A stretch of DNA of 64,000 bases, taken from contig JAECYW010000015.1 of the NCBI GenBank assembly GCA_023014335.1, forward strand, positions 1,612,001 through 1,676,000, in the 5' to 3' direction. How positions within the stretch are numbered: the first letter of the stretch is position 1; each line of letters opens with the position of its first letter. This DNA is from Galerina marginata (taxonomy: Eukaryota > Basidiomycota > Agaricomycetes > Agaricales > Galerinaceae). The translations under genes and the position numbers were made by a program. The notes under the pieces were generated by a model that did no database searches, was not told the origin of the DNA, and saw nothing but the letters and a program-made list of their open reading frames with translations. Positions 58,431-64,000 of the stretch are shown piece after piece.

Positions 58431-61400
58431 ATGACCACGTCCGAGAGGCCCCCGGCGCGAATGAACCATCCTGCCATTGCTGGCTTCCCAATGGAGCTCG
58501 ACTTGATGTCGACACAAAGAGATTTGGCCAAATGGACTCAGAGGGGCGACAATGTTGACAGTGACCTCGGACTATCCGTGAGTGAATAGTCTTCTTTCAA
58601 GTAGATAGATGTGAATCAACTGTCCTTGTGTTATGTAGCTTTTCGCGCAAAGTATGCAAGCTTTCGAGACTCAATTTTTTGAGGAGCTCAAAACCAAAAA
58701 TCAATCACTGAAAAGCTCGTTGTCGCTGCCCGTAGCGCAGTATTCAAGCTCGACGCCTCCGAACTTGGTGATGCAGCACTATGAGCTGGCATCTTTGCTC
58801 ACCAACCTTCGCTTGCTCGAAAAGATGTTCACCATTGCCAGTGTCTCACCACTGGCGCTGGCCCGTGCTCATGAGATTCGGCGCCGAGATACAGGTGTAC
58901 CGGAAATAAAGGTTGGTACCATACCTTGAGTTGAAATACGTTTGCAGCTGAATGGAATTCTAGGCTCTCCAGAAACTACATCGTTTGTCTGATGTCCTTG
59001 GCCGCTTTTTGAATATTATGGACAACTATAGAAAGCCTTTGGCTACGGTCCAGTCGGTGCCAGAAAACCGACATATCAATCATATTATCAACATGATCAA
59101 CCTGGACACAACGGCGGACTCCTCCAAAGTGGCAATGAATTTCAGTGCTGCCGCAATGCACGTTTCATACCTTTGTAGTCGTTCGTGGAATGGCACGATG
59201 CCTGATTTACCGGCTAATGCACAGGATGCCCTATCGGTGGCCATTGAAGCAAATTCGCAGGTACCTGAAATGGTCGATCTGACGGCAGATCAGCTGGAGA
59301 CTTTCAAAAGTCACTACGACGGGGAGACAAAAACAAGTGGTTCGAAAATGTGTGCCGCTCTTCAGCTATGCGCCCTCATATCTCCCATCTTTCTACTCCT
59401 TCCTATGCAGCTGCATTTGAAAAAGTGGAATCAGGCAGAGTTAATCCAGGTATGTGGGGTACTTTCGTTCCTGAAGATTGCAGTGAAATAATTGTTCGTA
59501 GGCTGCGGTTTGCATGGGCAACGAACGTGATCCTGTCATCAATCAAATTGAACATCAGATTTGGGAAACTTTGTTCTGTATATCTCGAGGGCAGATAGGT
59601 GTAATGAGTGCCTTAGAAGACCTGGCGCAGAAATTGAGATGGACGACCGGACCAGACAGTAGGGTCCGCGCGGTTGAACATTGGTTTCGCATAGGTCTGT
59701 CTTGTCATAATCACTGGCCTTCCGCATCGGCATTACTCACTGAGGCAATCATTCTATTGTAGGCCATTGTTCGGGCGTCTCCGGCGCCAGTTCTGGGTTT
59801 GTACAGCAAGTGGCACCAAGTCTAGGTCTGCTGGACGGTATAACTGACAGTGAGTCCTATCAGGATCAAGAAAGCCTTTCTAGTGTAGCAGCCCCAGCAA
59901 GTCAGGCCAGTCCCATGCCGGTGTCTACTGGCGCAATTGCAGTCCACAACGAATCAAAAGGACCTGCTGGACTACACCAGGAGGAGGACGAGTTTGCTGA
60001 TTTGCCTGCCCCCGCCACGACGGTTGAGTCAGCTTTGCGAGACGGGGAACAAGACGCAGAATCGGATAACGAACGAGATGGAGAATCTGAGAAGGAACGT
60101 GACGGAGGGGAACAAGGACAGCTCAATGTGGGACCCGACGATATGACGCTCTTGCCTTCCGATGTACCTGACGGGGGACGAGACAAAGAGTCGGATAACG
60201 ATCGAGATGGAGAATCTGAGAAGGAACGTGATGGAGGGGAACAAGGACAGCTCGATGTGGGACCCGACGATATGACGCTCTTGCCTTCCGATGTACCTGA
60301 CGGGGGACGAGACAAAGAGTCGGATAACGATCGAGATGGAGAATCTGAGAAGGAACGTGATGGAGGGGAACAAGGACAGCTCGATGTGGGACCCGACGAT
60401 ATGACGCTCTTGCCTTCCGAGGTACCTGACGGGGGACGAGACGGAGAAGCCGATAACGAACAAGATGGGGACTCGGATAAGGAACGAGGCGGAGGGGAAC
60501 AAAGGCAGCCCGATGTGCGACCCGACAACATGATGAACTTGCCATCCGATGGTGACCCTGTGGAGGGAGGCGGACAGCCTCTCGGTGGATTTCGAATGAT
60601 TGTTCCGTCAGTGTTGCCTGGTGCCCCGATAGACGGTTCCATACCTGTCGACCCAAAGCCTCTACCCAAGCCCCCTCCGAAAGATAAATCGCTTAAGCCC
60701 AAACCGCCCAAACCGCCCAAGCCCACCAAGCCCAAGAATCCAAAGAAGCCGAAGAAGCCGAAGGTCCCAAAACCACCCAAGCAGCCGAAGAAGCCAAGAC
60801 AGCCCAAGCCAAAACCAAAACCAAAGCCCAAGCCGAGGGATCGCTCGAGTCCCAGTCCTGAGACTTCCTCTTCGGAGCTCTCTGAGAAATCTCTCTTTGA
60901 TTGCCTTCCCCGAAGCTACGTAGAAGACCTTTTGGTAAGTATGTTTAATCCCAGTTGACAGAGTACTAATATTTCGAAGTGCTCGAACTCCGTCGTTGAA
61001 GAGGATCTGGAGCAAACCTCGACGGTAATCTTCGCTCATCTTTTTCTCTATTTGCATCGCAATACCGATCATTCTTTTAAACATAGAGAACAACAGCGAA
61101 GACTGTCTATACTCTTTACGGGCCAAAGGCAGAAACGAGAGAGTTTGTGCCGCAATCACACGTATGTTTTCATCTACACGCCCGCCGTTCATTCATCCTA
61201 AGCACCTTGCGTTTGTTAGTTTCAAGAGATAAATGACTCCTTGGGTGCCATGATTGAAGGTGTTGAGTCGGGGTATATCGAGGGCCTGCCGTTGCATCTC
61301 TCAACGCAACCCAATTCCTCACCTTTCCGCATTTATTCTGCGGAGGAATTCGACACACTCTCCATACTAATTGTGCAGGAGACGCTGCGCACTCATCATA

Positions 61401-63450
61401 TAGTTGTGACAAACGTCTCTGATTCGCAATCTCTTATGTTTGACGAAACTGGACTCGCATCACTCGGTTTCCTTGACGCTCCAACTCCCGTCGAGGGTAA
61501 GTTCGTTTTCATCTCTTCCCGTTTTCAAGGTCAAACATTGGGCAGATCAATCTGTCAGCTCGTTCGTGGATGGTCCACAGTCTCGTTTAACCCAGGGAAC
61601 ATTGCGGCAAGTCTTGCAAGCGTCCAGGAACCCAGATGGCAAAATTTTGCGGTGTGCCTTTAACCCAATGACCAACCTTGGGCTGTCGCAGCCACCTTTC
61701 TCGACAGATTTGCCAGCTTTTATGCATACCATGTGGCGTAAAGAGGCTCAGGGCGTAGAGTTTCCAACCTCACGCATAAGATGGGGAAGTGCTGCTACGG
61801 CCGGCGCAGTTGAATGGTGGCACTTGGAATGCAATGGTTTTGGGGCTTACCATGATATCCTTGACGGGTGGACGTACATTCTCGTTGGACAAAGCTATCC
61901 CACTGGCACTGCGGACGATAATGAAGATCTCACCAGCCTGCCTTTGTTTCTCCCCCCCGTCATTCCAGCCCAGGGGTCGTGTGGACAAAAGTGGAGGTCG
62001 CACTGAATCGCGTTGGGTCCAGGTACTCGAATGTGAGTCAGTTCTGCCTGATTCAGGTCGTTTGGTGCCTGAAATTGGTCTCCAGTATTATACGACCCAA
62101 CACACCTTACGCCTCTATAGCTCTCGACAACATCCTTTCTCATAGGGGGAATTTTTTATCAACCTCCACCATGCAAGAGACTGCCGTGGCGATCGTGCAT
62201 GCCTTCATTCTCAAAAATGTCGTTCACAGAACCAGCCCCGTAGAATTAAATCTTCTTCTACGTCGAACCCTCGCGTTCTATCACGAAACACTAGTTCAGG
62301 GAAAGTCGACTGCCCAAGGTGGGTCCACTCGCATGAACTCCAATTTCCTAGGACTGATGTTAATGTAGAGGCTCACATTTCGCCCCACTTACCCGATTTA
62401 ACGAAAGGTGAAGGTGTCTTCGACATGCTATCGCTCTGCAACCTTGTTCTTTTCTCTAATGTCCTTGACGGCCGCTCCTATATCCCTTGGCGAGCCTCGG
62501 ATAGAGGAGCGTCGGATCTGGCCAATTTCGATCGCAACGGCATAGATAGCGAGGAGAGGTACAGAGCCACGTTTTCTAGGAGCATGGCTCTCAACATGCT
62601 GCGCTGGTTCAGTCGCAACTTTGCTGCCGTCCGCGTCGACAGCGGTGAAGAAGTTGACTGCCTTAGGGACGTCGCTTACAGGTATTTGGTCGTGCAAGGC
62701 AGAGCTTTGTTGAAATACAAGGAAAGAGCCGAGCAGGTCCACACTGCGAGTGGGGTTGAAGGTTGCACCTTCGTGACGCTGCAAAGGCAGGTAGAAGCAG
62801 TAATGGACATTGACCCGTGGATTCAATCAGAATGGCAGGCAGCGGCAGTCAGTAAATCGATCAGCTTGACATGGGAAGATCGTCATCACTTCACTTTCTC
62901 CAAACGTCCTGAGGAATTAGTTCCGGCTGAAGGTGAAAGTGAACGACGATCAAGAATTCGCGATTACGGTGTAGCAGGCAGTACCTGGTTGGATAAGCTT
63001 TTCGAATTGGGAGACAAGTGCAATTTCGACCCCACTGAATTGCGGAACGCCAGCGTTCAAACGGGTAAAAAGGGCGGCAATATGAAAGAGGAAGAAGCTG
63101 GATCGGAAGAAGAAGTACAGGACAACGGCGATTACCAGTCTACCAAGTGCTCCTCTGAGGACGGAGAACAGGACGACGATGACGACGACAAATACCAGCC
63201 TATCAAGTGCTCCTCTGAGGACGGAGAACAGTCAACGGGCCAGGAGGATGCAAGCGGTCTGCCTCTCGAGCGCAGCAATTCTCTTGTTGATGAAGATCCA
63301 ATTACTGCATTTACCGAAGACGAGGAAGAAGAGGAACTGGCGCCACGTCCTCCAAAGCGTCTCCGTGTACATGATGGAGTTGAAAGTTTGGAGGGTGAGG
63401 ATGACGGGGAAGATGGCAGACAAATCCTCAAGCGTCTCCATCGCTCTTGA
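58431..63450 (+). CDS. JmjC-like protein, paralog C (distal His lost)
   Basis: Start ATG 58431 (MTTSERPPARMNHPAIAGF). Exons include 58431-58577, 58639-58911, about 58964-59450, 59503-59694, 59763-60933 and several shorter exons up to 62.35 kb, then the last exon from about 62392 to the stop at 63450. The order is a helical N-terminal domain (LQLCALISPIFLLLPMQL), four tandem 43-residue acidic repeats, a Lys/Pro-rich tract, a JmjC-like domain, and an acidic C-terminus with a basic PPKRLRV near the end, a possible nuclear signal. In the JmjC part WWHLECNGFG keeps His and Glu, but the distal His is Tyr (RPNTPY), so activity is doubtful. The frame changes near a run of seven C at 61952-61958, either by an intron I cannot place or by a one-base shift. 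Confidence 0.7.
60043..60558 (+). repeat. Four tandem 129 bp (43-codon) coding repeats in paralog C
   Basis: Units start near 60043, 60172, 60301 and 60430 with a strict 129 bp spacing. Units 2 and 3 are nearly identical. Each encodes an acidic segment with SDNDRDGESEKERDGGEQ, then DDMTLLPS. Directly downstream is a Pro/Lys tract (KPPKPPKPTKPKNPKKPKKP). Confidence 0.85.
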
Positions 63451-63777
63451 TCTTGTACCTTTTTTGTTGGCACCGAATAACATGTTGTCAGTTCCCTTGC
63501 TCTTTTTCGTTTATTATCTTGTCGTCGCGTAAGCGCATGTTCTATTCAGTTTGCTACGTATAAATAATCCCACATTGTATGCTAAACATCTTGAACAATG
63601 TTGAATCTGCTAAGTACGTTGAAATTCATTGAGAGAACCATGTGATGTTGTTGTCTGCCTGCCCTAAACAGACGACGAATATAGCACCTTTCCTAGTCAT
63701 GTGAGTCTTTTCTTTCCCTTCCACATCATCGGAACAAAAAACTTGACAGCATCTTAAAAATAGAATAGTAAACAGAG
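63451..63777. other. Intergenic region and promoter
   Basis: Contains the shared motif TGCCTGCCCTAAACAG at about 63656, some 120 bases before the next predicted start. Otherwise nothing is recognised. Confidence 0.4.
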
Positions 63778-64000
63778 ATGTCGACGCTTGAGTATCCAAG
63801 AAAAAAGCAAAGGATTGAGACGGTATGCATTGGTTGTGATTGTTGTTTGCGGTCAAGCTGAGCTCTCAGTGTGCAGAACCCATTTGTCGACATTGAAGCC
63901 AAAGTGGACACGGAGGAGGATGATGACGACAACGACGAGGTTGGAAGCAATCTCGGTAGGCTTTGGGTGTAATTTCATTCGTCCCCGGCTTACGTTGGTC
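63778..64000 (+). CDS. Start of a gene with a basic then acidic N-terminus (runs off the window)
   Basis: ATG at 63778 encodes MSTLEYPRKKQRIET. A GTATGC donor and CAG acceptor (63879) join it to NPFVDIEAKVDTEEDDDDNDE, and a second donor GTAGGC follows. A basic stretch followed by NPF(V/I/L)D and an acidic run resembles the N-terminus of agaric Spt5-like accessory proteins, but too little is present to be sure. It shares the upstream motif with the JmjC genes. Confidence 0.35.

Noticed and set aside
59902..60831. A 309-codon Gly/Phe/Ser-rich frame on the minus strand
   Set aside because: It mirrors the repeat and Lys/Pro coding tract of paralog C on the plus strand.

Overview
This is a fungal nuclear window, most likely from a mushroom-forming basidiomycete (Agaricomycetes). 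The genes are cut by many 50-70 nt GT-AG introns. Several families are typical of agaric accessory genomes: JmjC-like proteins, a NACHT NTPase, a HECT-like protein, a MYND protein and a ubiquitin-like/zinc protein. There is no bacterial operon structure. Species is not determinable from the sequence alone. All exon calls were made by eye from reading frame, splice signals and comparison between paralogs in the window.

Layout. 1-3.0 kb: two tandem copies of a small four-helix membrane protein and a decayed third. 4.2-5.3 kb: a 1,100 bp fold-back element with a perfect 8 bp target duplication. 8.35-12.2 kb: a gene for a helical N-terminus, a fungal ubiquitin-like domain and a Cys4 zinc site. 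Its 3' part is a 2.4 kb array of 34 intron-like units separated almost everywhere by exactly one codon. 12.2-20.5 kb: little that I recognise. 20.5-23.7 kb: a complete HAM1-like gene (minus). 25.05-29.6 kb: a NACHT NTPase gene (minus), broken near its 3' end by a 2,070 bp GC-rich element. 29.6-34.4 kb: mostly unassigned. 34.5-35.2 kb: a multi-pass membrane protein (minus). 35.8-39.6 kb: a Cys/His-rich protein with a HECT-like C-terminus (plus). 39.9-41.8 kb: an AT-hook-like protein (plus). 42.2-46.0 kb: JmjC-like paralog A (minus). 47.2-50.1 kb: a MYND-finger gene (minus), broken by a second, apparently identical copy of the 2,070 bp element. 51.4-57.0 kb: JmjC paralog B (plus), broken by a 939 bp MITE-like element. 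57.4-57.8 kb: a deletion remnant of another paralog. 58.4-63.45 kb: JmjC-like paralog C. 63.8 kb to the edge: the start of another acidic protein gene behind the same conserved upstream motif.

How it fits together. The window looks like an accessory, element-rich region. Three genes each carry a mobile-element insertion, and conceptual removal of the element plus one target duplication rejoins the reading frame exactly, so the insertions are recent. The JmjC family has expanded locally, and the metal-binding triad is intact only in B. The most unusual object is the array at 9,763-12,200. Each ~69 nt unit looks like a complete spliceosomal intron (GTGCGT donor, CTGAC branch-like box, CAG end). 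The spacers are 3 nt, and read as codons they give a stop-free amphipathic sequence that joins the exons on both sides in frame.
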